43,447 bases of DNA, taken from contig JAMONN010000104.1 in the NCBI GenBank assembly GCA_027065775.1, positions 1 to 43,447 of the forward strand, written 5' to 3'. Each line of letters opens with the position of its first letter. The stretch's first letter is position 1. The translations under genes and the position numbers were made by a program. The notes beneath the pieces are model-generated. The model ran no database searches and had not been told where the DNA came from. It was given only the letters and a program-made list of their open reading frames with translations. Shown here piece after piece: positions 8,185 to 16,691 of the stretch. This DNA comes from Flavobacteriaceae bacterium. Its GTDB lineage: Bacteria; Bacteroidota; Bacteroidia; Flavobacteriales; Flavobacteriaceae.

Positions 8185-8523
8185 TTATTTCACGATATCT
8201 TTAACTCGATCAACTGTATCTAATTTACTTAAAGTTAATCTAACAACACTTTTTTTAATTGCCGTTAAATCATGTAGAATGCCACCTTCTAAAGAAATTA
8301 AATCGCCTTTTATTAAATGGTGCATTTCTTCATTTACACCAAAATCAATTGCACCTTTTACAATTTCTACAGTAATTGGGAATTTTGTTTGATGCTTTTT
8401 CATAAACTGACCTTTTTTGAAAAGAATTCTTATCTCTTTAGTTGTTTCAGTTTCGAATAAAACAGAAATTGCTACTTTTTCTTCGTTGTAATTAAGGTCT
8501 TTTAGTATATTTGTATAGTTCAT
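8185..8523 (-). CDS. Small cupin-domain protein
   Basis: The 112-residue protein is a single cupin: IRILFKKGQFMKKHQTKFPITVEIVKGAIDFGV, then LIKGDLISLEGGILHDLTAIKKSVVRLTL. The G-x5-H-x-H metal motif is incomplete: one His of the first motif is kept (KKHQT) and the second motif has GGILHDL. It probably binds a metal through few ligands. No signal peptide is seen. Its promoter has a -7 box with a dyad centred about 30 bp further upstream, as expected for a Crp/Fnr-type activator. The gene stands alone, divergent from the PNPOx-like lipoprotein. The substrate or ligand is unknown. Confidence 0.75.
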   Translation of the reverse strand: MNYTNILKDLNYNEEKVAISVLFETETTKEIRILFKKGQFMKKHQTKFPITVEIVKGAIDFGVNEEMHHLIKGDLISLEGGILHDLTAIKKSVVRLTLSKLDTVDRVKDIVK

Positions 8524-8546
8524 TTTTTTATTTTTACAATTGAATA

Positions 8547-8554
8547 CAAATTTA
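8547..8554 (-). promoter_or_regulatory. -7 promoter box of the cupin gene
   Basis: The minus strand reads TAAATTTG, an exact TAnnTTTG match, 24 bp upstream of the cupin start. Confidence 0.55.
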
Positions 8555-8572
8555 AAAGATTTAAATGTCTTT

Positions 8573-8589
8573 TAACATGACTAATGTTA
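8573..8589. promoter_or_regulatory. Dyad TAACAT-N5-ATGTTA in the cupin/PNPOx intergenic region
   Basis: A perfect 6-bp inverted repeat with a 5-bp spacer lies about 40 bp upstream of the transcription start expected from the cupin -7 box, which is the position of class II activator sites. It also ends only 4 bp before the divergent gene's ATG. The binding protein is not known; a Crp/Fnr-type regulator is a reasonable guess. Confidence 0.45.
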
Positions 8590-8593
8590 CCTA

Positions 8594-9130
8594 ATGAAAT
8601 ATTTTTATTTTTTTATACTCGTTTCTTTTATTTCTTGTCAATCTAAAATTGATAAAAACAGTTTTCGTAATAATTTTTCGGAAGAAGAAAGTGAAATATT
8701 ACAAACTGCAGACTCCATAATAAAAGCAGCTTATTACACTACTTTAATAACTTTAGATAATAAAAATCAACCAAGAGCAAGAATTGTAGAACCATTTTTA
8801 CCAGAAAAAAATTATGTAATTTGGATGGCAACAAATCCTAAAAGCAGAAAGGTAAATCAACTAAAAAATAATGCGATAACAACTTTACATTACTTTGATA
8901 AATCTAAACTAGCCTACGTTTCGTTAATGGGAAATGCTTTTTTAGTAAATAATGATTCCATTAAAAAGGAAAAATTTAAAGATGGTTGGGAAAAATTTTA
9001 TGCCAACCAAGAAGAAGCATATCTATTGATAAAATTTGTTCCGAAAACACTAGAATTAATTAGTATTTCGGATAATTATTTTGGCGATAAAACAACTTGG
9101 AAACCTCATCAGGTTAATTTATATAATTAA
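8594..9130 (+). CDS. PNPOx-like (pyridoxamine 5'-phosphate oxidase fold) lipoprotein
   Basis: The 178-residue product starts with a lipoprotein signal peptide (lipobox ISC, Cys16). The mature part follows the split-barrel flavin-binding pattern of general-stress PNPOx-like proteins: an acidic helix, YYTTLITLDNKNQPRARIVEPF, YVIWMATNPKSRKVNQLKNN and ITTLHYFDKSKLAYVSLMGNAFLVN, ending in a Trp-x6-Tyr region (GWEKFYANQEEAYLLIKF). Such proteins usually bind FMN, F420 or haem in the cytosol; a lipid-anchored envelope form is less common, so its cofactor is uncertain. It overlaps the convergent ABC ATPase gene by 4 bp at the stop codons. The fold is fairly sure and the role is not. Confidence 0.75.
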   Translation: MKYFYFFILVSFISCQSKIDKNSFRNNFSEEESEILQTADSIIKAAYYTTLITLDNKNQPRARIVEPFLPEKNYVIWMATNPKSRKVNQLKNNAITTLHYFDKSKLAYVSLMGNAFLVNNDSIKKEKFKDGWEKFYANQEEAYLLIKFVPKTLELISISDNYFGDKTTWKPHQVNLYN

Positions 9131-11094
9131 ATACCTTTTGGTATCGCATCGATCAAAGCTTTGGTATATTCTTTTTCGGGATTAGCATAAATTTCATCGG
9201 CATCACCAATTTCTTCAATTTTACCTTGGTTCATAACCACTAATTGATCTGCCATATATTTAACAACAGCTAAATCATGCGAAATAAATATATAAGTAAA
9301 GTTAAAGTGATACTTTAAGATATTTAACAAGTTTAAAACCTGTGCTTGAACCGAAACGTCTAATGCCGAAACCGATTCATCGCAAATAATAAGTTTTGGT
9401 TGTAGAGCAATTGTTCTTGCAATACCAATTCGTTGTCGCTGACCGCCAGAAAACTCATGCGGATAACGATAATAATGCTCTTTTTCAAGTCCAACTTTTT
9501 CTAAAATTTCAAAGACTTTTTCTTTTCGCTCTTTATCCGAATTATACAGTTTATGAACTAACATAGGTTCTAAAATAGCTTCACCAACTAAAATACGCGG
9601 ATTTAAACTAGAAAACGGATCTTGAAAAATGATTTGAATTTCTTTAGATAAGTTTTTTCGTTCTTTATTGATAAGATTTGTAATATCTTTATTTTGGTAT
9701 AGAATAGTTCCTTTTGTGGCTTTTTCTAAACCCATAATTGTACGACCAAGTGTGGTTTTTCCACAACCAGATTCACCTACTAAACCTAAAGTTTCGCCTT
9801 CGTATATTTTTAGAGAAATATCATCTACTGCTTTTACAATATTCTTTTTGGAAGTAAAGTAAGTTGCAAGATTTTTTATTTCTAGAATTGGCGGTTTGGC
9901 GTATAAGAGTTTGTGGTTTTGTTTGCGTTCTTTTGCTGAAATAAATTTTGAATTTTGAATTTTGGATTTTGGATTCTCATTCTTTTTCTCTTCGCATTCT
10001 TCTTTTTTATTTTCTCTGTGTTTCTCTGTGTTTCTCTGTGTTTCTCTGTGCAATAACTCTTCTTTTGACACAGATTCCACAGATTTACACGGATTTGCTT
10101 TTTTATTTTCTTTGTGGATCTTCGTGTTTCTTTGTGAATCTTTGTGTAATAACTCCTCTTTTGACACAGATTCCACAGATTTACACGGATTTGCTTTTTT
10201 ATTTTCTCTGTGAATCTCTGTGTTTCTCTGTGAATCTCTGTGTAATAACTCTTCCTCAAATTTCGTATCTAAAAAATCATCAATAGTAGGCAAAACACGC
10301 AATCTAACATCCAAACTAGGTTTAGACTGTATTAATGCTTTAGTATATTGATGTTGAGGCGATTTAAAAACTTGTTCAGACAAACCTTGTTCCACAATAT
10401 TGCCTTTATACATTACCAAAACACGATTGGCAATTTCGGAAATTAATGCCAAATCATGCGTTATAAAAATCACACTCATTTCGGTTTCTTGTTGCAATTC
10501 TTTCAACAATAAAATAATTTCTTTTTGAACAGTTACATCTAAAGCGGTTGTTGGTTCATCGGCAATTAATATTTTTGGTTTACATGCAATTGCCATAGCA
10601 ATCATGACACGTTGCATTTGTCCGCCAGAAATTTGATGCGGATATTGTGAATAAATCTGTTCTGCTCGCGGCAATTTTACTTGATTAAATAGTTTAATAA
10701 CCTCTACTTTAGCATCTGTTTTTGAGAGTTTTGTATGTTCTAATAATATTTCTAACACTTGATAACCACAAGTTAAACTAGGATTTAAAGAACTCATCGG
10801 TTCTTGAAAAATCATAGCGATTTGATTTCCTCTAATTTTACGGAATTGTTTTTCCGAACAAGTAATTAAATTTTCATTTTCAAACTCAACTTTGCCAGAA
10901 ACTACTGCTTTCTTCTTTGGCAATAAACCTAAAATAGATAATGCAGTAACCGATTTACCTGAACCAGATTCACCAACAATACCTAATATTTCGTTTTTAT
11001 TTAATTGGAAAGATATATTGTGGACTACTTGGTTGGTTTCCGTTTTTGACGGAAAAGCAATGGTAAGGTTTTTTATGTTTAGGATTGGTTTCAA
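9127..11094 (-). CDS. Fused dipeptide/oligopeptide ABC transporter ATPase (DppD-DppF type), repeat-expanded linker
   Basis: The 655-residue protein carries two complete NBDs. NBD1 (about 1-260) has Walker [11 protein letters not shown], signature ISGGQMQRV and Walker [16 protein letters not shown]2 (about 400-650) has [26 protein letters not shown] and [11 protein letters not shown]. Both are of the DppD/DppF/GsiA class that energises peptide or nickel importers. No permease or binding-protein gene is adjacent, so the partners must be elsewhere. The linker (about 277-386) is unusual: it is made of near-identical 32-residue units containing [16 protein letters not shown], then a KIQNSKF segment, all translated from DNA that elsewhere behaves as intergenic repeat. 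The frame stays open through it. A normal fusion linker is much shorter. Confidence 0.88.
   Translation of the reverse strand: MKPILNIKNLTIAFPSKTETNQVVHNISFQLNKNEILGIVGESGSGKSVTALSILGLLPKKKAVVSGKVEFENENLITCSEKQFRKIRGNQIAMIFQEPMSSLNPSLTCGYQVLEILLEHTKLSKTDAKVEVIKLFNQVKLPRAEQIYSQYPHQISGGQMQRVMIAMAIACKPKILIADEPTTALDVTVQKEIILLLKELQQETEMSVIFITHDLALISEIANRVLVMYKGNIVEQGLSEQVFKSPQHQYTKALIQSKPSLDVRLRVLPTIDDFLDTKFEEELLHRDSQRNTEIHRENKKANPCKSVESVSKEELLHKDSQRNTKIHKENKKANPCKSVESVSKEELLHRETQRNTEKHRENKKEECEEKKNENPKSKIQNSKFISAKERKQNHKLLYAKPPILEIKNLATYFTSKKNIVKAVDDISLKIYEGETLGLVGESGCGKTTLGRTIMGLEKATKGTILYQNKDITNLINKERKNLSKEIQIIFQDPFSSLNPRILVGEAILEPMLVHKLYNSDKERKEKVFEILEKVGLEKEHYYRYPHEFSGGQRQRIGIARTIALQPKLIICDESVSALDVSVQAQVLNLLNILKYHFNFTYIFISHDLAVVKYMADQLVVMNQGKIEEIGDADEIYANPEKEYTKALIDAIPKGI
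9936..10264. repeat. Repeat array forming the ABC ATPase linker
   Basis: Positions 10011-10050 hold four exact copies of the 10-mer tttctctgtg. Two near-identical 96-bp units follow (10051-10146 and 10147-10242), each with 'taataactc', 'gacacagattccacag' and 'atttacacggattt' blocks, and a third unit starts at 10243. A short A/T repeat (aattttgaattttg) lies at 9944-9970. The 96-bp period is a multiple of three, so the host frame survives. Related words occur at 5914-5958, 25484-25558 and 41816-41850. Confidence 0.9.
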
Positions 11095-11095
11095 A

Positions 11096-11611
11096 TTATT
11101 GTATTTGTTTTGTAAAATTAGTTAATTTTAACTTTACTTCGTTTGGAATGTTTCCGTTTTCAATCCAGCAATGAACATCTGCAATATATTTCATACCTAA
11201 ATAATTTGCGGTTTCTATAAATGGCATGTGAAATCCGTTTTTTAATTCTTTGTCGCTTCCAGAACTAATAACTGCCATTTCCATTCCTTTAAGTTTTTTT
11301 CCTAAATCTTTTCTTGTTTCTAAACAATCAGAAAATCGATCAAAAAATGTTTTTAAAATACCACTCATCGCATACCAATAAACAGGTGTTGCAAAAATTA
11401 TAAGTTCAAAATTAGTTACTATTTCTTCCATTAATGGTAAAAAATCATCGTTACTATTTTTAAATTCATAATCAAATTCACCAATATTTTTTGATTTTAA
11501 ATCTACTATTGGATAGTTTGTTTTATCACAAACAAATTTAATCATTTTAGATGTTTCGCCATTACTGTTGGAACTGCCTAAAATTATGATTGCTTTTTTC
11601 ATTTTAGCCAT
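11096..11611 (-). CDS. Flavodoxin-like NAD(P)H-dependent FMN oxidoreductase
   Basis: The 171-residue protein has the flavodoxin fold pattern: strand AIIILGSSNSNGETSKM with the phosphate-binding loop, then LIIFATPVYWYAMSGILKTFFDRF, the hallmark of FMN_red/flavodoxin_2 proteins, and AVISSGSD near the third FMN loop. It probably reduces quinones or other small electron acceptors with FMN. The first ATG (11611) overlaps the stop of the upstream toxin-like gene by 8 bp; a second Met three codons later is also possible. It is thus likely co-transcribed with the toxin-antitoxin pair, which may be chance. No signal peptide is seen. Confidence 0.82.
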   Translation of the reverse strand: MAKMKKAIIILGSSNSNGETSKMIKFVCDKTNYPIVDLKSKNIGEFDYEFKNSNDDFLPLMEEIVTNFELIIFATPVYWYAMSGILKTFFDRFSDCLETRKDLGKKLKGMEMAVISSGSDKELKNGFHMPFIETANYLGMKYIADVHCWIENGNIPNEVKLKLTNFTKQIQ

Positions 11612-11915
11612 TTTGTATTAACTGTATTAATTTTTTAGGATTTTGATAATTATTCCAAAAAAGTAAAATTTCTATAACATTATTTTTAACTTCATAAAAC
11701 AAGGTAATTTGCTTTACAATTATTGCTTTTCTTATGTTTAAATTTTCTTTCCATAACGGGAAAAAGGTTGGGTTATTTTTAATTAAATCTATCGTTTTTT
11801 CTTCTTTATCTAAAAAATTAAGTAAACTTATTTTTGGCCAATTATTTTGTAAATAACTTAAATTTGAGTCTAATGTAAAAACTGCTAGATTAGAATAAAC
11901 AATTTTATAATCCAT
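11604..11915 (-). CDS. RelE/ParE-superfamily toxin-like protein
   Basis: The 103-residue protein is basic and aromatic-rich, with a ParE/RelE-like layout: two N-terminal helices (FTLDSNLSYLQNNWPKISLLNFLDKEEKTIDLI), then strands FFPLWKENLNIRKAIIVKQITLFYEVKNNVIEILLFWNNYQNP. The motif 'LFYEV-x-N-x-IEILLFW' is typical of this superfamily, where it is near the C-terminus. Known members cut mRNA at the ribosome or inhibit gyrase; which of these applies here is not clear. The start overlaps the end of the upstream antitoxin-like gene by 11 bp, as expected for a co-translated toxin-antitoxin pair. No activity is shown by sequence alone. Confidence 0.75.
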   Translation of the reverse strand: MDYKIVYSNLAVFTLDSNLSYLQNNWPKISLLNFLDKEEKTIDLIKNNPTFFPLWKENLNIRKAIIVKQITLFYEVKNNVIEILLFWNNYQNPKKLIQLIQNG

Positions 11916-12231
11916 ATTTTTCTTTCATTTCCTCCATTACTACATTATGTGTTTTATATAAACCATCTTTAATTTGTTGGCTTGAAATTTCTAATAATTT
12001 ATCAATAATTTCCATTTCATAATCATTGTATTCTTCTGGATATAAATACTTAGAAAGTATCTTTACTTCTGCACTTGTAAAACGTTTTTCTTTTAGTTTT
12101 TTGTAGAAAAAACCTCTTTTTAATCCCAACAAATTCATAAAGAATTGTATTTTATAATTACTTTTTTTTATATCATCAGTTAATCGATTTATAATTGCAT
12201 CGTATTCGTTGATAATGCGTACAGTGTTCAT
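11905..12231 (-). CDS. Antitoxin-like protein paired with the RelE/ParE-type toxin
   Basis: The 108-residue protein is upstream of, and overlaps by 11 bp, the toxin-like gene. Its middle part (YKIQFFMNLLGLKRGFFYKKLKEKRFTSAEVKILSKYL) looks like a helix-turn-helix DNA-binding domain, and the C-terminal helix (QQIKDGLYKTHNVVMEEMKEKYGL) would be the toxin-binding tail. This order and charge pattern fits a type II antitoxin that also represses its own operon. A palindrome just upstream (12236-12258) is a candidate site. I do not recognise the specific family. Confidence 0.68.
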   Translation of the reverse strand: MNTVRIINEYDAIINRLTDDIKKSNYKIQFFMNLLGLKRGFFYKKLKEKRFTSAEVKILSKYLYPEEYNDYEMEIIDKLLEISSQQIKDGLYKTHNVVMEEMKEKYGL

Positions 12232-12235
12232 ATTT

Positions 12236-12258
12236 ATAAATATTTTGTTGATATTTAT
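12236..12258. promoter_or_regulatory. Candidate autoregulatory operator of the toxin-antitoxin pair
   Basis: A perfect inverted repeat, ATAAATAT and ATATTTAT with a 7-bp spacer, lies 4 bp upstream of the antitoxin start codon, where antitoxins commonly bind. Confidence 0.5.
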
Positions 12259-12288
12259 GGTAAATATACAATTTTTTTATTAATGTTA

Positions 12289-12296
12289 TAACTTTG
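12289..12296 (+). promoter_or_regulatory. -7 promoter box of uup
   Basis: TAACTTTG matches TAnnTTTG and lies about 50 bp upstream of the uup start. Confidence 0.5.
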
Positions 12297-12345
12297 CAAT
12301 CTTTGATAAAATCTTTGTGTTTCTTTGCATTAAATTAAAAATACA

Positions 12346-14223
12346 ATGAACTATTTATCCGTTGAAAACGTAACCAAATCTTTTGGAGAAAAACCAATCT
12401 TTGAAAATCTTTCTTTTGGTATAAACAAAGACCAAAAAATAGCATTTATAGCCAAAAACGGAACAGGAAAAACATCTTTACTAAACATAATTGCTGGTAA
12501 AGAGAGTTTAGATTCTGGTCGAGTAGTAAAGCGTAAAGGTATAAATATTGTGTATTTGGCGCAAAAAGAGGATTTAAATCCTAAATTAACTATTGAGGAA
12601 ACTATTTTTCAATCGGATAATCCTATTTTAAAAATTGTTGAACAATACGAACATGCTTTATTAAATATGGAAGATGCGGATGCTTATCAAACAGCATTCG
12701 ATTTAATGGAACAGCATCAAGCATGGGATTTTGAAACTAACTACAAACAAATTCTATCCAAATTAAAATTTGATGATTTAGATTTAGTTATCGGAACACT
12801 TTCTGGTGGACAGAAAAAACGATTAACATTAGCCATTAGTTTAATTAACAAACCAGATCTTTTAATATTAGATGAACCAACAAATCATTTAGATTTAGAA
12901 ATGATTGAATGGTTAGAGTCTTACTTTAAGAAAGAGAAGATAACTCTCTTTATGGTAACGCATGACCGTTATTTTTTAGAACGTGTTTGTAATGAAATAA
13001 TGGAACTAGATCAAGGAAAAATTTACAAGTACAAAGGTAATTATTCCTATTATTTAGAGAAAAGAGATGAGCGTTTAGAGGTTGAAAAAACCACTTTAGG
13101 CAAAACAAAACAACTATTTAAAAAAGAATTAGCTTGGATGCGAAAGCAACCAAAAGCAAGAACTACAAAATCGAAATCTAGAATTGATGATTTTCATGAA
13201 ATAAAAGCAAAAGCATCACAACGTAGAAATGATCATGTAATGCAACTCGAAATTAATATGGAGCGTTTAGGTTCTAAAGTGGTTGAATTACATAATATTT
13301 CGAAATCGTTTGATGATTTAAAAATTCTAGACAATTTTGAATATGTTTTTAAGCGTGGCGAACGTATCGGTATAATCGGTAAAAACGGAACAGGAAAATC
13401 CACTTTTTTAAATATGCTTACTAGAGAATTAGAAGTAGATTCTGGTAAAGTTGTGGTTGGTGATACGGTTAAAATTGGCTATTATCGTCAAAGTGGAATT
13501 GTAGTAAAACCAGGTCAAAAAGTAATTGAAGTTATTAAAGAATTTGGTGAATATATTCCGTTAAAAAAAGGACAAAAACTCTCTGCTAGTAATTTGTTAG
13601 AACGTTTTATGTTCGATAGAAAAAAACAATACGATTTTGTCGAAAAATTATCTGGTGGCGAACTAAAACGTTTATTTTTATGTACGGTTTTAATTCAGAA
13701 TCCGAATTTTTTAATTTTAGATGAACCAACAAACGATTTAGATATTATGACACTTAACGTGCTGGAAAACTTCTTATTAGATTACCCAGGTAATTTAATT
13801 GTGGTTTCGCATGATCGTTATTTTATGGATAAAATTGTAGATCACCTATTTGTTTTTAGAGGCGATGGTGTTGTGGAAGACTTTCCAGGAAATTATTCCG
13901 ATTACAGAGCTTACGAAGATTCAAGTTCTTTAAAATCTGCACAAAAAAATATCGTAAAAACTGTTGAAGTTATTATTGAAGAAAAACCAAAAGAAAACGG
14001 TTTGTCTCACAACGAAAGAAAAGAACTCAACAGAGAATTTGGTAGATTAGAAGCAGAAATTGAACGACTAAATAAAAAGAAAAAAGACTTAGAGTCTAAA
14101 TTTGCTAACGATGAAATTGATGCTGACAAAATTGTATCTTCATCTGAGGAATTACAACAATTTATTAGTGATTTAGAAACCAAGGAAGAACGTTGGTTGG
14201 AAGTTTCTATGTTGTTGGAGTAA
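12346..14223 (+). CDS. uup: ABC-F ATPase, Uup-like
   Basis: The 625-residue protein has two NBDs without membrane segments, the ABC-F layout. NBD1 has AKNGTGKT (36-43, with Ala in place of the first Gly), LSGGQKKR and LILDEPTNHLD. NBD2 has GKNGTGKST, LSGGELKR and LILDEPTNDLD. The inter-domain linker (YLEKRDERLEVEKTTLGKTKQLFKKELAWMRKQPKARTTKSKSRIDDF) is of the Uup type, and the C-terminus is a charged coiled coil (LSHNERKELNREFGRLEAEIERLNKKKKDLES). ABC-F proteins act on ribosomes; Uup is linked to ribosome function and to suppression of transposon excision. Single gene with its own promoter, followed by a hairpin-rich spacer. Intact. Confidence 0.9.
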   Translation: MNYLSVENVTKSFGEKPIFENLSFGINKDQKIAFIAKNGTGKTSLLNIIAGKESLDSGRVVKRKGINIVYLAQKEDLNPKLTIEETIFQSDNPILKIVEQYEHALLNMEDADAYQTAFDLMEQHQAWDFETNYKQILSKLKFDDLDLVIGTLSGGQKKRLTLAISLINKPDLLILDEPTNHLDLEMIEWLESYFKKEKITLFMVTHDRYFLERVCNEIMELDQGKIYKYKGNYSYYLEKRDERLEVEKTTLGKTKQLFKKELAWMRKQPKARTTKSKSRIDDFHEIKAKASQRRNDHVMQLEINMERLGSKVVELHNISKSFDDLKILDNFEYVFKRGERIGIIGKNGTGKSTFLNMLTRELEVDSGKVVVGDTVKIGYYRQSGIVVKPGQKVIEVIKEFGEYIPLKKGQKLSASNLLERFMFDRKKQYDFVEKLSGGELKRLFLCTVLIQNPNFLILDEPTNDLDIMTLNVLENFLLDYPGNLIVVSHDRYFMDKIVDHLFVFRGDGVVEDFPGNYSDYRAYEDSSSLKSAQKNIVKTVEVIIEEKPKENGLSHNERKELNREFGRLEAEIERLNKKKKDLESKFANDEIDADKIVSSSEELQQFISDLETKEERWLEVSMLLE

Positions 14224-14269
14224 TATTTTCTTAGATATTCTGTATTGCCAGTGCTTTTATTAAACAGTT

Positions 14270-14384
14270 GGTATATGAAAAGTAGTGCAATAAAAAGCGA
14301 TAATTTTCGGATGAAACTCAAGCTTAATTTTTAAATTTTGGCGACTTTCCGAAATTGCCTAACTTTCACTATTTTTTATATACC
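14270..14384. repeat. 115-bp imperfect inverted-repeat element
   Basis: Ends GGTATATGAAAAGTAGTG (14270-14287) and its counterpart at 14367-14384 match at 16 of 18 positions as inverted repeats. Inner segments around 14303 (ATTTTCGG) and 14349 (CCGAAAT) also pair. The whole spacer could fold into one long stem. It lies between the stops of convergent genes, so it may act as a terminator, a MITE-like remnant or an attC-like structure. Confidence 0.5.
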
Positions 14385-14414
14385 TTGTTGGTAATTTACT
14401 TTAAATTCAATTGT

Positions 14415-16691
14415 CTATTCTTTCAAAATATAGTTCAGTAATGGGTCATCACCGTTTATTATATCAAATAGTTTTAGGTTAATATTTTTATCTGGAATAA
14501 TGCCTTTGTTTAATGGTAATAGAGGAACATTAGTAGACTCTCTTTCTGTACCTATTTGTAAAGCAAGTTTTGTGTTTTTCAAAGACTTTACTCCTCTACC
14601 TGGATGCGTACTGTAAGTACCTCCTGTTTCTTCTCCTACTATGGTTGCTAACTGATTATACTTTATAACCGCCAACATTTGTGTTGTTGCAGATGCGCAA
14701 CGACCATCTGTAAGCATATAAATATTTGCATTACTAATATTATTAGTTATTTTTGGTTTTACGGTATTAAAGTCATTATTCTCATAAAAATTAATTTTTT
14801 TACCAATAATATAGGATAATATATGTTTAGTGCATTCAGGATTTCCTCCTCTATTTCCTCTTAAATCAAACGCCACTTTACTTATATTTTCATCTTTTAT
14901 TTTTTTCATATAAGTATCTATTATCTCCTTAAAAAAATCAATATTTTGTCTACCTCTTGAGAAATAGCTAAAATTCTTAATCTTGATGATAGCGGTTTTA
15001 TTTTCTTTATTAATCTCTATGCCTAATCTTGGTTTATTATTTATTTCTACTTTGTAATTAGGAGCAGGTTCATCAATAAGAAATGATGTTGTAATTATTT
15101 TTTCAGAATTGTAAGGTTTAAACCTTATTTTATATTCAGGTTCAAAACCAAAATAACTGTGGTAGTAATACAGAAAGTTTACATTTAAATCTCCTCTATA
15201 AAAATTTTGATTAAATGCATCAGCAGAAATTGTTGATTTTAATATTTTTAAGATTTCATTTGATGAAATTCCGTTAATTTCTAATATTTCTGAACCTGGA
15301 TTCATTTCAATATTTTCGACAGAATTGTTTGTTGCATACATTTTTTTATTTTCAAACCATACAATTAATGGTAACCAATACTTATATGGTGTTCTGAAAA
15401 AGCGAGTATCGACTATTCGTGTGTGTAAACAGCCTAAACTTGCAACTATTGGTGACGTTATTTGATAAAACTCCATAACAGTCATAGAATCTTTTAATTT
15501 ATTTCGTTGCATCTTTACAAACTTTTCATAAGATACTTTATCAATAAATTCAAACTGTGAAGGATGTTCTTTTAGTGTTTCTAGCAATTGATTAAAATCT
15601 TCGGTTAACTTTTCCTTTCCAATCTGGTTATTGAGATTTTTAAGAATAGAGTCCTGAACTGTTTTATTTGGTAGTGTATGGTATAATTCGGTTTTTAAAA
15701 GTTGCTCTGGATTATCTTTATCATAAATATATTTTACGTTTGTAACTCCTCGACTTTTCAGTATTTTGTTATTTATATCGTAATTACTGCGTTCTATTAA
15801 ATTGCCAATGCTATCAAACTTATATTTTGAATAAGCAATATTATTTCTTTTATCAACTTTATAGTTTCCATCTAAACCAACTTTCGCATATTTTAGACAA
15901 TTCCCATTATCGTCATAGGTTGCAAAACCTCCTGCTGTCCCCATAAATGAACCAATAGTTGGTTTGTTTTCAGCGTTAAGAAACTTAAAATTAATGAGGT
16001 TGTTATTTTTATCATATGCAGCTTTATCTATAGCTATTCCGGTTTCATCATTTATTAATTTCAATCTCTTATCTACATTATTCATAGAAAGTAATAATCC
16101 TTTATCATTAAATTTGTATAGTACGCTATGAAACTTATAATAAGGTCGCATAGTTACATTTACTCCATTTACATCTTTTCTTGTTTCTAATACAGAATTA
16201 TTATTAACGTGTTTCCAAGTATATTCAAAAATATTCCAACTGTTATTGATAGGTTTATCATTTTTATCATAAAATTTTAAACTTACTCTCTTCTCTTTTT
16301 TATTATAGGAATAAACTTCTTTAAACACTCTCATTTCATTAGTGGTTGATTCGTCTTCTACATTAAAAAATGTTCTTACTTCTTCATTACCAATGTATTC
16401 AATTTTTGTTTTTGAAGCCAATGCTCTTTTGCCATCAAGTAAACCGCTTCTATTCAAATCAATAAGATTGTTCTTATATAGATATTCAATAAGAATTAGC
16501 CTATTAGATTTATCATAACTTAATTTAAAGTGATTAGTTTTTTTACTTTCATCTTCGGTTAATTGTATCCTACCTTCAGTTTTAGAATAGGGCGTTTCTC
16601 GAAAAACAAGATGATTGTAATATTTTGTTGTTTGAGCTTCTGTAAACAAACTAAATGATAAAAAAACTATAATTAAAAGGAAATGCTTCAT
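14415..16691 (-). CDS. Exported S41 (C-terminal processing peptidase-like) protease
   Basis: The 758-residue product has a Sec signal peptide (ends TEAQ, about 19). Residues 20-330 carry repeated motifs of the kind '[YF]D[KD][NS]...L' (LSYDKSNRLILIEYLY, VLYKFNDKGLLLSM, ATYDDNGNCLKYA, YKFDSIGNLIERS), like YD-type or MORN-like strands. A PDZ-like part (around 460-520) precedes the S41 core, with SKVAFDLRGNRGGNPE and TDGRCASATTQMLA; the predicted nucleophile is Ser667. The catalytic Lys is not certain. It probably processes proteins in the envelope. Upstream is a 34-bp palindrome; downstream is the 115-bp inverted-repeat element. The domain call is good; the N-terminal region is unassigned. Confidence 0.85.
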   Translation of the reverse strand: MKHFLLIIVFLSFSLFTEAQTTKYYNHLVFRETPYSKTEGRIQLTEDESKKTNHFKLSYDKSNRLILIEYLYKNNLIDLNRSGLLDGKRALASKTKIEYIGNEEVRTFFNVEDESTTNEMRVFKEVYSYNKKEKRVSLKFYDKNDKPINNSWNIFEYTWKHVNNNSVLETRKDVNGVNVTMRPYYKFHSVLYKFNDKGLLLSMNNVDKRLKLINDETGIAIDKAAYDKNNNLINFKFLNAENKPTIGSFMGTAGGFATYDDNGNCLKYAKVGLDGNYKVDKRNNIAYSKYKFDSIGNLIERSNYDINNKILKSRGVTNVKYIYDKDNPEQLLKTELYHTLPNKTVQDSILKNLNNQIGKEKLTEDFNQLLETLKEHPSQFEFIDKVSYEKFVKMQRNKLKDSMTVMEFYQITSPIVASLGCLHTRIVDTRFFRTPYKYWLPLIVWFENKKMYATNNSVENIEMNPGSEILEINGISSNEILKILKSTISADAFNQNFYRGDLNVNFLYYYHSYFGFEPEYKIRFKPYNSEKIITTSFLIDEPAPNYKVEINNKPRLGIEINKENKTAIIKIKNFSYFSRGRQNIDFFKEIIDTYMKKIKDENISKVAFDLRGNRGGNPECTKHILSYIIGKKINFYENNDFNTVKPKITNNISNANIYMLTDGRCASATTQMLAVIKYNQLATIVGEETGGTYSTHPGRGVKSLKNTKLALQIGTERESTNVPLLPLNKGIIPDKNINLKLFDIINGDDPLLNYILKE

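Noticed and set aside
10009-10245. Regular repeats suggesting a CRISPR array
   Set aside because: The 10-bp and 96-bp units are contiguous with no unique spacers, no cas genes are near, and the repeats are translated in the ABC ATPase frame.
9882-10286. Several overlapping ORFs in other frames through the linker repeats
   Set aside because: They exist only because the repeats have few stops in any frame; the fused ABC ATPase frame is continuous with two intact NBDs.
14270-14384. attC site of an integron
   Set aside because: The clear RYYYAAC/GTTRRRY core pair is missing and no integron integrase is present; only a hairpin is reported.
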